The notes under the pieces were generated by a model, which did no database searches, had not been told where the DNA came from, and saw nothing but the letters and a program-made list of their open reading frames with translations. This document shows, piece by piece, positions 19,436 through 28,244 of a stretch of 64,000 nt of DNA. Each line of letters begins with the position of its first letter. The first letter of the stretch is position 1. The stretch covers positions 113,915-177,914 of the forward strand of contig NZ_JACIDW010000007.1 of NCBI RefSeq assembly GCF_014196505.1, given 5' to 3'. The stretch is from Rhizobium metallidurans (GTDB lineage Bacteria > Pseudomonadota > Alphaproteobacteria > Rhizobiales > Rhizobiaceae). The position numbers and the translations under genes were made by a program.

Positions 19436-20204
19436 AGAGGTAACTCCACTTATGTTTGCCGTTTGGTCGGTTAAGGCTCAGGACGCTAAGCTAGCGCTGA
19501 CGAGTTGGGAGTGTATGAGCGGATTTTGTTTTTTTAAGCCACGTTTTTAAAACCGCTCGTTATCGAACGTTTTTGGAAACATTTGTTCAACTTTTTGTAT
19601 TTCAGGGATCGCTGAAACATATTTAGATTCCACCAAAGCGATCAAAACTATATTTGGAGATCGAAATAAAATGTCCCACGACTTCTTATCAATACAGCGA
19701 CACCGAAGTTTACAGGGGTAACCGATCTCGGTCCAAAGTTCTTGGGTGCGGGCATCACTTCTCGAACAGACCTGTTTTTAGACTTGCGGAACGACGTTTT
19801 ATTGCATCGCAACATCAATTTTGCGCCGCACTCACAAATCGTTTGAAATTAAAACTTTGTAATAAAAGTTGAATGCGAAACGCGTCCACTACACCCCTGC
19901 GGGTATCGATTGTGGCATAAACAAGAACGTGCATTGCCAAATTCGATGCAACCCTCACATCGAAACCCAACTTTAACGATCTTTTTCGATTGCCGGGGCC
20001 GCCGGGCCGATAAGTGGCATTTTTACCAATACCCGGAACAAACCTTTAAGATGACGCTTGTAGTTACTGAATACAGGCGCAAAAGACGTCTTCACCGCTT
20101 TAGTTATATGACGAAGTCCTGTAAAAAGAATCTACAAAAGGGTCCTGGTGGGGCCGCGTATTCAATGGCTGTTCATTGAAGGGCACCATCTGGGGAGGCA
20201 ACAA
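19436..20204. promoter_or_regulatory. AT-rich divergent control region between exoY and exoX
   Basis: A 769-bp gap, much richer in A+T than its surroundings (for example 19520-19680 and 19780-20120), between the divergent exoY and exoX genes. It contains poly-T and poly-A runs but no gene I can support. In Ensifer meliloti the exoX-exoY intergenic region holds promoters and binding sites for the Ros/MucR zinc-finger regulator, which favours AT-rich DNA. The same role is likely here; no exact site was assigned. Confidence 0.5.
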
Positions 20205-20477
20205 ATGTATGCACCTCGCGTTTTTGTCAGCATGTTGGGCGCACTCGCCGTGTTCGCCGTCGCGACCTATTGGCTGAGCGGCTCTTTATCCGGCGCCCTC
20301 ATCAAGACCGCGATCTGTGCGATCCTGCTGCAGGCGGGCTATTTCGGCGGCGTGCTTTATCTTGTCTGGAAGGAAGGCAAGGAGCGCAGCGGCGCCAAGC
20401 GCACGGCCGGCCGCGCGGAAGAGGCCGAAAAGCGGCACGTACCGCCCTTCAACAGCTCCGAGCCGTTCAATCGCTAA
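20205..20477 (+). CDS. exoX: ExoX exopolysaccharide production repressor
   Basis: A 90-residue membrane protein with two hydrophobic segments (RVFVSMLGALAVFAVATYWL and ALIKTAICAILLQAGYFGGV) and a basic cytoplasmic tail. The LLQ.GYF...VW motif and size fit the ExoX/PsiA-type repressors, which lower EPS output post-translationally through ExoY. ATG 20205 is chosen because GGGGAGG lies just upstream; the in-frame GTG at 20148 lacks a site. It is divergent from exoY, the classical ExoX position. Confidence 0.85.
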   Translation: MYAPRVFVSMLGALAVFAVATYWLSGSLSGALIKTAICAILLQAGYFGGVLYLVWKEGKERSGAKRTAGRAEEAEKRHVPPFNSSEPFNR

Positions 20478-20606
20478 GCGCTGAGGGCAGCTAAGACCCC
20501 CGTTCGTCGCTCACGAACCCACCCTTCGTAACATCATGTGAAGCGTTCTCCGTTGTCTGCTGCGCTGCAACGTCCTAGGTCTTGGGCGAAACAACGGAGG
20601 TAGAGC

Positions 20607-21608
20607 GTGGCTGAAACAGCTAGCATATGCGTCATCATCGCCGCCAAGAACGCGGCCGATACGATCGAAATCGCCGTCAGATCAGCACTTCTCGAGCCTG
20701 AGGTCGCCGAGGTCGTGGTCGTCGACGACGGCTCGAGCGATTCCACCGCCGAGGCCGCCGAACGCGGCAACGACGCCACCGGCCGGCTGAAAATCGTCAG
20801 GTTCGAGAAGAACAGAGGCCCGTCAGCCGCGCGCAATCATGCCATCGACATCTCCACGGCGCCGCTGATCGCCATTCTCGACGCCGACGATTTCTTCTTC
20901 GCCGGCCGCTTCTCCCGCATGCTCTCGGACAATGATTGGGAGTTCGTGGCCGACAACATCGCCTTCGTCGATGCCGACACGGTCGCCCAGGCGCCGCAGA
21001 AGCTCGATCGCTTCGCCGAAAACCCCCTCTATCTCGACCTGACAACTTTCGTGGACGGCAACATATCCAAGCGTGGCGTGCGCCGCGGCGAGATCGGCTT
21101 CCTGAAGCCCGTCATGCGGCGAAGCTTTCTCGACAAGCATCGGCTCCGCTACCGCGAGGACATGCGTCTCGGCGAGGATTACGATCTCTATATCCGCGCG
21201 CTCGCGCTCGGCGCCCGCTACAAGGTGATCCACAGCTGCGGCTACGGCGCCGTCGTGCGCGGCAATTCGCTGAGCGGCAGCCACCGCACGGAAGACCTGC
21301 GCCGCCTTTACGAGGCGGACCGCGCTCTGTTGAAGGATTTCAAGTTGAAGCCGATGGCGGCCGAAGCCGTGCGCCGGCACGAACAGCACATTCGCGCCAA
21401 ATACGAACTGCGCCACTTCCTCGACATTAAGAACCAGTCGGGCGCCGGCGCGGCCCTCGCCTATGTCGCGACCCATCCCCTAGCCTTCCCGGCGATCGCC
21501 GGCGGCATCCTCGCCGACAAGACCGAGCGCTGGCGCAACCCGGATGGGGTGGCGGTCACCTCAAGCGGCGACCGCCTTCGCTATCTGCTCGACGCACCGG
21601 CCGAATAA
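20607..21608 (+). CDS. exoU: ExoU-like glucosyltransferase (GT2)
   Basis: Family-2 glycosyltransferase of 333 residues with the GT-A core CVIIAAKNAADTIEIAVRSAL, VVVVDDGSSDST and the metal-binding LDADDFFF. The segments GNISKRGVRRGEIGFLKP and RGNSLSGSHRT resemble Ensifer meliloti ExoU, which adds the sixth sugar of the succinoglycan unit. The start is a GTG with GGAGG 6 nt upstream. It lies 130 bp after exoX and converges on exoW. The sugar specificity is inferred from homology. Confidence 0.87.
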   Translation: MAETASICVIIAAKNAADTIEIAVRSALLEPEVAEVVVVDDGSSDSTAEAAERGNDATGRLKIVRFEKNRGPSAARNHAIDISTAPLIAILDADDFFFAGRFSRMLSDNDWEFVADNIAFVDADTVAQAPQKLDRFAENPLYLDLTTFVDGNISKRGVRRGEIGFLKPVMRRSFLDKHRLRYREDMRLGEDYDLYIRALALGARYKVIHSCGYGAVVRGNSLSGSHRTEDLRRLYEADRALLKDFKLKPMAAEAVRRHEQHIRAKYELRHFLDIKNQSGAGAALAYVATHPLAFPAIAGGILADKTERWRNPDGVAVTSSGDRLRYLLDAPAE

Positions 21609-21628
21609 AGCGATAGGGTCAGGACCGG

Positions 21629-22588
21629 CTACTTCACCAGTTTGCCCGCGGCCAGCTGGAATGCACTCTGGATCAGCCGCGGGTCCTGCACCAGCCAGCG
21701 GGCGAGCAGGCCGAAATCGGGCCGGCGGCGGCGCTTGAGCTGCCCCACCTGCCCCCACAGCGCCTGCTTGCGCGCCCGGCTCTTGTACGACTTGATGGTC
21801 GCGATCTCGCGCGGGCGCGACGCGAAGCGGCTCTCCAGCCTGTCGAGCGCCATCCAGGTGATGAACTGCTGCTTGAGATATTCCGGCGACGTGTTGTCGA
21901 CGCCGTGGAAGATGTTGATCCCCTCGCCGCGCAGCGCCCCCGCATCGGCGCAGAGCAGAACCTGCCTGGCCGCGAGCATGCAGTCGCAGAAGAACAGGAC
22001 GTCCTCGGCCGCCAGCCGCAGCGCCGCGTCGAAACGCACGCTCCCGATCAAGGGACGGCCGATCACCATGCACGACATGTGCAGGAAGGCCCAGTCGTTG
22101 ATCATCACGCCCGCGATATCGGGAACGTCGAGGATGACGGGCGTCTCCATCAGCCGCCGCGCGCCGTCGATCTTTTCGAGCGCCGCGATCCCGAAGTGAT
22201 AGTCGAACTCCGCTCCGCCCTCGATCGACGCCCAGTAGCAGTCGCCACCGAGCGTATCCATGGCCGTGAACGCGTTTTTCAGATGATCCGGCGTCCAGAT
22301 ATCGTCCGAATCGAGAAACGCCACATAGCGCGTGCCGGCCGCGACATGATCGAGCCCGGTATTGCGCGCGCCACCCGGCCCGGCGTTCGGCTGGCTGACG
22401 ACGGTGATTCGCGCCAGCTCCTCGGCAGTCAGCGGCGCCAGTTCGCTTGCCGGCGCATAGGGCGACTGATCGTCGACGACGATGATATCGAAGTCCTGAA
22501 AGCTCTGCGCGAAAGCCGACGCGAGCGCCCGTCTGAGGATGCCGTCATCCCGCTGGTAGAACGGGATAATGATCGTGAAAGTCGCCAT
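21629..22588 (-). CDS. exoW: ExoW-like glucosyltransferase (GT2)
   Basis: Family-2 glycosyltransferase of 319 residues, the same length I know for Ensifer meliloti ExoW, which adds the seventh sugar of the repeat. Motifs are FTIIIPFYQRDDGILRRALA, FDIIVVDDQSPY, PNAGPGGARNTGLD and FLDSDDIWTPDHL. The C-terminal LLARWL..DPRLI..AF.LA.GKL tail is also ExoW-like. GGGAGAG precedes the ATG. It converges on exoU with 20 bp between stops and is divergent from exoH. Confidence 0.9.
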   Translation of the reverse strand: MATFTIIIPFYQRDDGILRRALASAFAQSFQDFDIIVVDDQSPYAPASELAPLTAEELARITVVSQPNAGPGGARNTGLDHVAAGTRYVAFLDSDDIWTPDHLKNAFTAMDTLGGDCYWASIEGGAEFDYHFGIAALEKIDGARRLMETPVILDVPDIAGVMINDWAFLHMSCMVIGRPLIGSVRFDAALRLAAEDVLFFCDCMLAARQVLLCADAGALRGEGINIFHGVDNTSPEYLKQQFITWMALDRLESRFASRPREIATIKSYKSRARKQALWGQVGQLKRRRRPDFGLLARWLVQDPRLIQSAFQLAAGKLVK

Positions 22589-23128
22589 ACTCTCTCCCTG
22601 AGAGGTTCGAATTGGTGCTTCGGCCGGTGGTTATAGCCGTGCCATTTAGGCTAGCTGCTGCACCGCACAAGCATCAGGGGCATTTCGGCCGAAATTTGTC
22701 AAAGGCCGCACGACGGCCCACCGCCGCGCCCCGATCCTGAAACGCTTCATTCCGGAGCAGAGCGCCCCATTCCGACCATAAATGGTGAACCAGTTGCGGA
22801 CGGCTACTGTAACATTTCCTCCCATTCGATAAAAACTTTCGTGCGCCGCACCACGCATTTTGCGCCTAAGCCGGTGAATATAATCATTTTCTTGAATGCA
22901 CTGCTCACACTGGCTTCTCGGCGACGGGACAACACTCCAGCCGCGCATTTTTCGCGCGCCGTTACGGCAAGTAGTACCTGTCACGAAACGCCGTCCGTGA
23001 TCACTTTTGCTGCAGTGCCATATTTTCTTCCGTGAATTCGCCCTAACTTCCCTCGCTGCGGGCTGAAGTCTGCTCTGATTGAAACGGTTGCAAAGGGGAG
23101 CTGCGACCCAAAAGGGGTGACTGACAAC
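22589..23128. promoter_or_regulatory. Divergent intergenic region exoW/exoH
   Basis: 540 bp without a supportable gene. It must carry the exoW promoter and the promoter of the long exoH-K-LA-M-O-P run. Several AT-rich patches occur (22800-22900, 23010-23035), but I assign no exact -35/-10 or regulator site. Confidence 0.4.
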
Positions 23129-24250
23129 GTGAATGTTGATACCAACGTGTCCTCACGGATCAACCTGATGCGGATTGTGCTCATTTCGGGCATCGTCTTC
23201 GTACACATACCATTCAGCGACCAAAGCAGTCCCTTCATCGGGGCCTACGGCGCCTTCGACTGGCTGAGAGTATTCCTGGCGGAAGCGCTGTTTCGGGTTG
23301 GCGTGCCGGCCCTGAGTGCGATTTCCGGCTATCTCCTGTTTCGCGGCGGCATGGAGAATTTCAGCTACCTGAAAACGGTGCGCACGAAATCCAAGACCGT
23401 GCTGCTGCCATTCCTCTTGTGGAACGGCCTGTTCTTCCTGGCGATCCTGCTGGCGCTCGGCGTCGGCCTCGGTGAAGGATACGTGCCGAGCCCGTGGCAG
23501 GCCTCCGTGCGCGAGCTGATGACCCAGCTTTTCGCCGCCGAGGATTTTCCGGTCAACGTGCCGCTCTATTTCCTGCGCGACCTCTTCATCTGCATCCTGC
23601 TGTCGCCATTGCTGGCATGGCTGATCATCCGTGCGCCGCTCGTGACGCTGGCGACATTGCTGATCATCGCCGTCATCCCGGATGGCTCGGTCTACATCGT
23701 CCTCAAGCGGTCGATCCTGTTCTCTTTCAGCCTGGGCATCTACATCGGTCTCAACAAGATCGACCTGAGGGCGCTGGACCGGTTCGCCTCGCTGGGCACG
23801 ACATTGCTGCTACTCAGCTGCGCGGCGCTGGCCACCATCATCTACATGACCGGCCCGAGCCTGCCGGGCTGGGTTCAGTTCCTGCGCAACTCGCTCGCCA
23901 TCTTCGGCGCGCTCGGCTTCTGGCTGCTGTCAGCGCGGCTGATCGAGACCCAGATCGGCCAGCGGCTGTCGAAGACCGGCAGCCTGAGCTTCTGGATCTT
24001 CTGCGCCCACTATCCGCTGCTGATCTTCATGTGGATCGTCTGGGGCAAGGCGGGCATCAGCTTCTATCCCGTCTTCTTCATTCTTTCGCTCGTGGTCCTC
24101 TTCCCGTTCCTGATTGTCTCGAACGACCTGTGCCGCAAGATCGCCCCCCGTCTATACGGCGTCATGACCGGTGCGCGGACCAAGAAACCCTATGAAAAGG
24201 CGGCGTCGGCGGGCGCGGCTCATTCCAAACTCATCACACAGCAAAGGTGA
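23129..24250 (+). CDS. exoH: ExoH-like EPS succinyltransferase (acyltransferase 3)
   Basis: Polytopic membrane acyltransferase of about 373 residues with ten hydrophobic helices. The N-terminus NVSSRINLMRIVLISGIVFVH matches the start of Ensifer meliloti ExoH, which succinylates succinoglycan and is needed for its symbiotic activity. GTG 23129 is favoured because AAAAGGGG lies about 10 nt before it and the resulting start lines up with ExoH; a GTG at 23117 in the same frame is possible. It is followed 3 bp later by exoK, as in Ensifer. Confidence 0.87.
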   Translation: MNVDTNVSSRINLMRIVLISGIVFVHIPFSDQSSPFIGAYGAFDWLRVFLAEALFRVGVPALSAISGYLLFRGGMENFSYLKTVRTKSKTVLLPFLLWNGLFFLAILLALGVGLGEGYVPSPWQASVRELMTQLFAAEDFPVNVPLYFLRDLFICILLSPLLAWLIIRAPLVTLATLLIIAVIPDGSVYIVLKRSILFSFSLGIYIGLNKIDLRALDRFASLGTTLLLLSCAALATIIYMTGPSLPGWVQFLRNSLAIFGALGFWLLSARLIETQIGQRLSKTGSLSFWIFCAHYPLLIFMWIVWGKAGISFYPVFFILSLVVLFPFLIVSNDLCRKIAPRLYGVMTGARTKKPYEKAASAGAAHSKLITQQR

Positions 24251-24253
24251 CAC

Positions 24254-25072
24254 ATGACGACCAAGATCGCCCATGCGCGAAAACCTTGCCCCATCTCCGG
24301 CCCGACGCTCGCCGCCATCGGCACGCTGCTGCTCGGCGTCTCTCCGGTGCTCGCCCAGCAGGCAGCCCAGCAACCGGGCACCGCATCCTTCATCGAGAAT
24401 TTCGACAAGCTCGACCGTAGCATCTGGTACATTTCCGACGGCTGGAACAACGGCCCGCACCAGAACTGCACCTGGTCGAAAAACCAGGTGAAGGTCGAAG
24501 GCGGCGCGTTGCAGCTCTCGTTCGCCGAGGGCCAATCGAAGGACCGCAGCTATCTCTGCGGCGAAATCCAGACCAAGAAGCGCTTCGGCTACGGCACCTA
24601 CGAGGCCCGCATGAAGGCGGCCACCGGCTCCGGCCTGAACTCCGCCTTCTTCACCTACATCGGCCCGACCGACAAGCAGCCGCACGACGAGATCGACTTC
24701 GAGGTTCTCGGCAAGAATTCCGGCGAGGTGCAGGTCAACCAGTACATCAAGGCCAAGGGCGGCAACGAGAAGCTGGTCCCGATCGGCTCCAAGGCCGATG
24801 AAGGCTTCAACGACTACGCCTTCGTCTGGGAACCCGGCCGGCTGCGCTACTATCTGAACGGCAAGCTGGTTCAGGATGTCACCGATCCCGCGAAGATCCC
24901 GACCAGCCAGCAGAAGATTTTCTTCAGCCTCTGGGGCACCGACACGTTGAAGGACTGGATGGGCAAGTTCGCCTACACCAAGCCGACATCGCTGGAGGTC
25001 GAGCGCTTCGCCTACACCGCCCCCGGCGACCAGTGCCAGTTCCCTGAATCGATCGCATGCACGCTCAACTGA
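24254..25072 (+). CDS. exoK: ExoK secreted beta-glycanase (GH16)
   Basis: Extracellular endo-beta-1,3-1,4-glycanase of 272 residues that trims nascent succinoglycan. A signal peptide ends near residues 34-35 (VSPVLA-QQ). The GH16 catalytic signature DEIDFE occupies residues 145-150, with E146 as expected nucleophile and E150 as acid/base; FGYGTYEARMKAA and W-rich strands complete the fold. AAAGGTG precedes the start. It lies 3 bp after exoH and 35 bp before exoL, as in Ensifer meliloti. No export system for ExoK is encoded in the window. Confidence 0.93.
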   Translation: MTTKIAHARKPCPISGPTLAAIGTLLLGVSPVLAQQAAQQPGTASFIENFDKLDRSIWYISDGWNNGPHQNCTWSKNQVKVEGGALQLSFAEGQSKDRSYLCGEIQTKKRFGYGTYEARMKAATGSGLNSAFFTYIGPTDKQPHDEIDFEVLGKNSGEVQVNQYIKAKGGNEKLVPIGSKADEGFNDYAFVWEPGRLRYYLNGKLVQDVTDPAKIPTSQQKIFFSLWGTDTLKDWMGKFAYTKPTSLEVERFAYTAPGDQCQFPESIACTLN

Positions 25073-25107
25073 CGAGCGCCGAAGGCGCGCAAACGACAAG
25101 GAGTGCC

Positions 25108-27312
25108 ATGCTCAAAGTCCTGTATCTCGTGCATGATCTGGCGGATCCCGCCGTCCGGCGGCGGGTGCTGATGCTGCGCGAGGGTGGCGCGCAGGTGACG
25201 CTCGCCGGCTTCCGGCGCGGCGAAAACCGCCTCGCCGAAGTGCACGGCATCACGCCGATCGAACTCGGCCGCACCGCCGACGCCAAGTTCGCGCAGCGCA
25301 TCGGCGCGGTCGCAAAGGCGATGAGCGGACTGAAGGGCCTGCTGAAGACGGTCGAAAAGCCTGACGTCATCATCGGCCGCAACCTCGAGGCGCTCGCCGT
25401 CGCCGATCGCGCCAATGCGATGTTCGGCGGCGATGTGCCCGTCGTCTATGAATGCCTGGATATTCACCGGCTGCTGTCGCGCGACGACATCGTCGGAAAG
25501 ATCATGCGCGGCGCCGAGGCCCGCTTCGGCCGCCACGCGCGGCTGATCATGACCAGCTCGCCCGCCTTCATCGAACACCACTTCGCGCCGCGCTCCGGCA
25601 TCAAGGCCGAAACGCTGCTGATCGAAAACAAGGTCATATCGATCGACCAGACGGTCCAGCCGACCATCGCCCGGCCGCTGAAGCAACCCGGCCAGCCGTG
25701 GAAGATCGGCTGGTTCGGCGCGCTGCGTTGCCGCAAGTCCCTGGCGATGCTCGCCGAGTTCTCGCGCCTGATGGAAGGCCGTGTCGAGATCGTGCTGCGC
25801 GGCCGCCCCGCCTATTCCGAATTCGAGGATTTCGACGGCTTCGTCGCCGCCGAGCCCTATCTCCGCTTCGAAGGCCCGTATCGCAACCCCGAGGATTTGA
25901 GGGCGATCTACGACGACGTCCATTTCTCCTGGGCGATCGACTTCTTCGAGGAAGGCCTGAATTCCAGCTGGCTGCTGCCGAACCGGCTCTACGAAGGATG
26001 CCTCTACGGCACCGTTCCGATCGCGCTCGAAGGCACCCAGACGGCGCGCTTCCTGCAAGACAAGGCGATCGGCCTTGCTCTTCCCGACGCGAGCCCGGCA
26101 GCACTGCGCACGCTGTTCGAAACCATGACCGGCGAACGCTACCATGCGCTCGGCGACGCCGTTGCCTTGACAGATCAGAAAACCTGGCTCGCCGACCGCA
26201 GCGACTGCGAAGCGCTCGTCGCCAGCCTTTCCCGCCTTGTGCCTGCTGCCGTCGAGAGGGGCGACAGCAGTGCATCCGCACCGAAAACCGTATCTCAAGA
26301 AGGGTGGACAACCATGAAGCCTGATGCCAGTGCCAGCGTCTCCAGTCTCATAATCATCCCCTGTTTGAACGAAGAGAAGCACATCGAGCCGCTGCTCGCC
26401 AAGCTGAGCCGCGAGATCGACCATATGAACGCAACGATCGTCGTCGCCGACGGCGGCAGCAAGGATGCGACGCGCGAGATCGTCGCCCGCATCAGCATGG
26501 CCGATCCGCGCATCGTGCTGCTCGACAATCCGCGCCGCCTGCAAAGCGCCGCCACCAATCTGGCGGTCGCCACCTTCGGCCGCGACTACGACTATCTCAT
26601 CCGCATCGACGCTCATGGCGATTATCCGGATGATTATTGCCGCCGCCTCGTTGAGGAAGCGGTCGAGACCCAGGCCGATTCCGTCGTCGTGTCGATGGAG
26701 ACCGTCGGCTTCGGCATGTTCCAGAAAGCCACCGCCTTCGCCCAAAACTCCAAGCTTGGAAATGGCGGCTCGAAGCATCGCGAGGGTGCGAAGGGCCATT
26801 GGACCAATCACGGCCACCACGCCCTGATGCGCATCGCCGCCTTCGAGGCCGTCGGCGGCTACGACGAGACCTTCAGCCACAACGAGGACGCCGAACTCGA
26901 CTATCGCCTGAAGAAATCGGGCTACGGCATCTGGATGACCGACAAGACGCGCATGGTCTATTACCCGCGCTCCAGCGTCGCCACGCTGTTCAGACAGTAT
27001 CTCGGCTATGGTCGCGGCCGCGCCAAGAACATCCTCAAGCATGGCAGCATGCCGAATGTTCGCCAGATGCTGCCGCTTCTGGTCGTTCCCGTCTTCATCG
27101 GCGCGTTTCTGGCCGTGGTGAACTGGGCCGCCGTCATTCCGTTCAGCCTCTGGGCGGTCGCCTGCGTCGGCTACGGGTTCTGGATGGCGATCGGCCAGCG
27201 CAACCCCTACGGCCCGCTGGCCGCCGTATCGGCCATGGTGATGCATTTCGCCTGGTCGGCCGGTTTCTGGATGGAACTCCTGAGCTTCCGCGGCAGAAGG
27301 GTGGCATCGTGA
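25108..27312 (+). CDS. exoL-exoA: ExoL-ExoA glycosyltransferases in one continuous reading frame
   Basis: A 734-codon frame joining two enzymes that are separate in Ensifer meliloti. Residues 1 to about 400 are ExoL-like (VLYLVHDLADPAVRRRVLML, IIGRNLEALAVA, a GT-B-like C-half with NRLYEGCLYGTVPIALEGT). Residues 403-734 are ExoA-like GT2 (IIIPCLNEEKHIEPLL, VVADGGSKDATREI, RIDAHGDYPDDY, HNEDAELDYRL, then membrane helices). ATG 25108 has AAGGAG upstream. No stop separates the halves, and the ExoA ATG (26314) lies in frame. In the +1 frame a TGA overlaps this ATG exactly (ATGA), the layout expected of an unfused gene pair, so either a true fusion or a one-base indel near the exoL end is possible. 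Confidence 0.75.
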   Translation: MLKVLYLVHDLADPAVRRRVLMLREGGAQVTLAGFRRGENRLAEVHGITPIELGRTADAKFAQRIGAVAKAMSGLKGLLKTVEKPDVIIGRNLEALAVADRANAMFGGDVPVVYECLDIHRLLSRDDIVGKIMRGAEARFGRHARLIMTSSPAFIEHHFAPRSGIKAETLLIENKVISIDQTVQPTIARPLKQPGQPWKIGWFGALRCRKSLAMLAEFSRLMEGRVEIVLRGRPAYSEFEDFDGFVAAEPYLRFEGPYRNPEDLRAIYDDVHFSWAIDFFEEGLNSSWLLPNRLYEGCLYGTVPIALEGTQTARFLQDKAIGLALPDASPAALRTLFETMTGERYHALGDAVALTDQKTWLADRSDCEALVASLSRLVPAAVERGDSSASAPKTVSQEGWTTMKPDASASVSSLIIIPCLNEEKHIEPLLAKLSREIDHMNATIVVADGGSKDATREIVARISMADPRIVLLDNPRRLQSAATNLAVATFGRDYDYLIRIDAHGDYPDDYCRRLVEEAVETQADSVVVSMETVGFGMFQKATAFAQNSKLGNGGSKHREGAKGHWTNHGHHALMRIAAFEAVGGYDETFSHNEDAELDYRLKKSGYGIWMTDKTRMVYYPRSSVATLFRQYLGYGRGRAKNILKHGSMPNVRQMLPLLVVPVFIGAFLAVVNWAAVIPFSLWAVACVGYGFWMAIGQRNPYGPLAAVSAMVMHFAWSAGFWMELLSFRGRRVAS
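26314..27312 (+). CDS. exoA: ExoA glucosyltransferase, possible separate product from internal start
   Basis: If exoA is translated on its own, it starts at ATG 26314, giving 332 residues, the normal ExoA size. AGAAGGGTGG lies 6 nt upstream; the same decamer occurs 5 nt before the exoM GTG, so it looks like a working ribosome site. ExoA adds the first glucose to the lipid-linked galactose in succinoglycan synthesis. GT2 motifs and three to four C-terminal membrane helices are visible. This entry is an alternative reading of the second half of the 25108-27312 frame. Confidence 0.5.
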   Translation: MKPDASASVSSLIIIPCLNEEKHIEPLLAKLSREIDHMNATIVVADGGSKDATREIVARISMADPRIVLLDNPRRLQSAATNLAVATFGRDYDYLIRIDAHGDYPDDYCRRLVEEAVETQADSVVVSMETVGFGMFQKATAFAQNSKLGNGGSKHREGAKGHWTNHGHHALMRIAAFEAVGGYDETFSHNEDAELDYRLKKSGYGIWMTDKTRMVYYPRSSVATLFRQYLGYGRGRAKNILKHGSMPNVRQMLPLLVVPVFIGAFLAVVNWAAVIPFSLWAVACVGYGFWMAIGQRNPYGPLAAVSAMVMHFAWSAGFWMELLSFRGRRVAS

Positions 27313-28244
27313 ACCAACCGAAACAGACGAGACAATTGCAGATCGACATCGGCATCTGCACCTATCGCCGCGCGTCGCTCGACGAGGCGCTGCTGTCGCT
27401 GGCCGTTCTGGAGGTCCCTCCCGGCGCGCGGCTGCGCATCATCGTCGCCGACAATGACAAGACCCCGAGCGCCAGGGAGCGCGTCGATGCGCTTCGTCCG
27501 CGCATCGCCCACGAAATCGCCTATGTGCATTGCCCGGCGTCGAACATCTCGATCGCCCGCAACGCCTGCCTGGATAACGCCACCGGCGATTTCCTGGCCT
27601 TCATCGACGACGACGAGGATGCGAGCGAGGATTGGCTGGTCGAGCTGCTCTCGACCGCCCGCGCCACCAAGGCCGACGCCGTTCTCGGACCCGTCCGCAG
27701 CGTCTATGCCGACAGCGCGCCGCGCTGGATGCGGGTCGGCGACTTTCACTCGACGCTGCCCGTCTGGGTCGATGGCGAGATCCGCACGGGCTACACCTGC
27801 AACGTCCTGCTGCGCCTCTCTTCGCCCAGCCTCGCCGGCCGCCGCTTCAATCTCGCGCTCGGCCATACGGGTGGAGAAGACACGGAATTCTTCAGCCACA
27901 TGCATGAGGCCGGCGGCAAGATCGCCTTTGCCGAGAAGGCCTATGTCTACGAACCGGTGACCGAAAACCGCGCCGATCTGTCCTGGCTCGCCAAGCGCCG
28001 ATTCCGTTTCGGCCAGACCCATGGGCGGCTGCTGCAGGAGACGAGTTCCGGCCTCAACCGGCCGAAGCAGATCGCGCTGGCCACGGCCAAGGCCGGCTTC
28101 TGCTACGCGGCCGCCTTGGCCTGCATCTTCTCGGCCGTGCCGCGCTACCGCTACGCCCTGCGCGGCATCATGCATTCGGGCGTCGTCAGCGGCCTGCTCG
28201 GCGTGCGCGAAATCCGCCAGTACGGAACGGCGGAGGCCGCATGA
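27309..28244 (+). CDS. exoM: ExoM glucosyltransferase (GT2)
   Basis: Family-2 glycosyltransferase of 311 residues; in succinoglycan synthesis ExoM adds the fourth sugar (beta-1,4 glucose). The N-terminus LQIDIGICTYRRASLDEALL and the segment YVHCPASNISIARNACLD with AFIDDDEDA are strongly ExoM-like. The GTG start overlaps the exoA stop (GTGA) and is preceded by AGAAGGGTGG at 5 nt; a longer frame upstream is an artefact inside exoA. It overlaps exoO by ATGA at its end, showing tight coupling. Confidence 0.92.
   Translation: MNQPKQTRQLQIDIGICTYRRASLDEALLSLAVLEVPPGARLRIIVADNDKTPSARERVDALRPRIAHEIAYVHCPASNISIARNACLDNATGDFLAFIDDDEDASEDWLVELLSTARATKADAVLGPVRSVYADSAPRWMRVGDFHSTLPVWVDGEIRTGYTCNVLLRLSSPSLAGRRFNLALGHTGGEDTEFFSHMHEAGGKIAFAEKAYVYEPVTENRADLSWLAKRRFRFGQTHGRLLQETSSGLNRPKQIALATAKAGFCYAAALACIFSAVPRYRYALRGIMHSGVVSGLLGVREIRQYGTAEAA

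Noticed and set aside
25012..27246. A 744-codon minus-strand frame opposite exoL/exoA
   Set aside because: It is a shadow of the ExoL-ExoA frame, has no family motifs and a shuffled His/Arg/Gly-rich composition.
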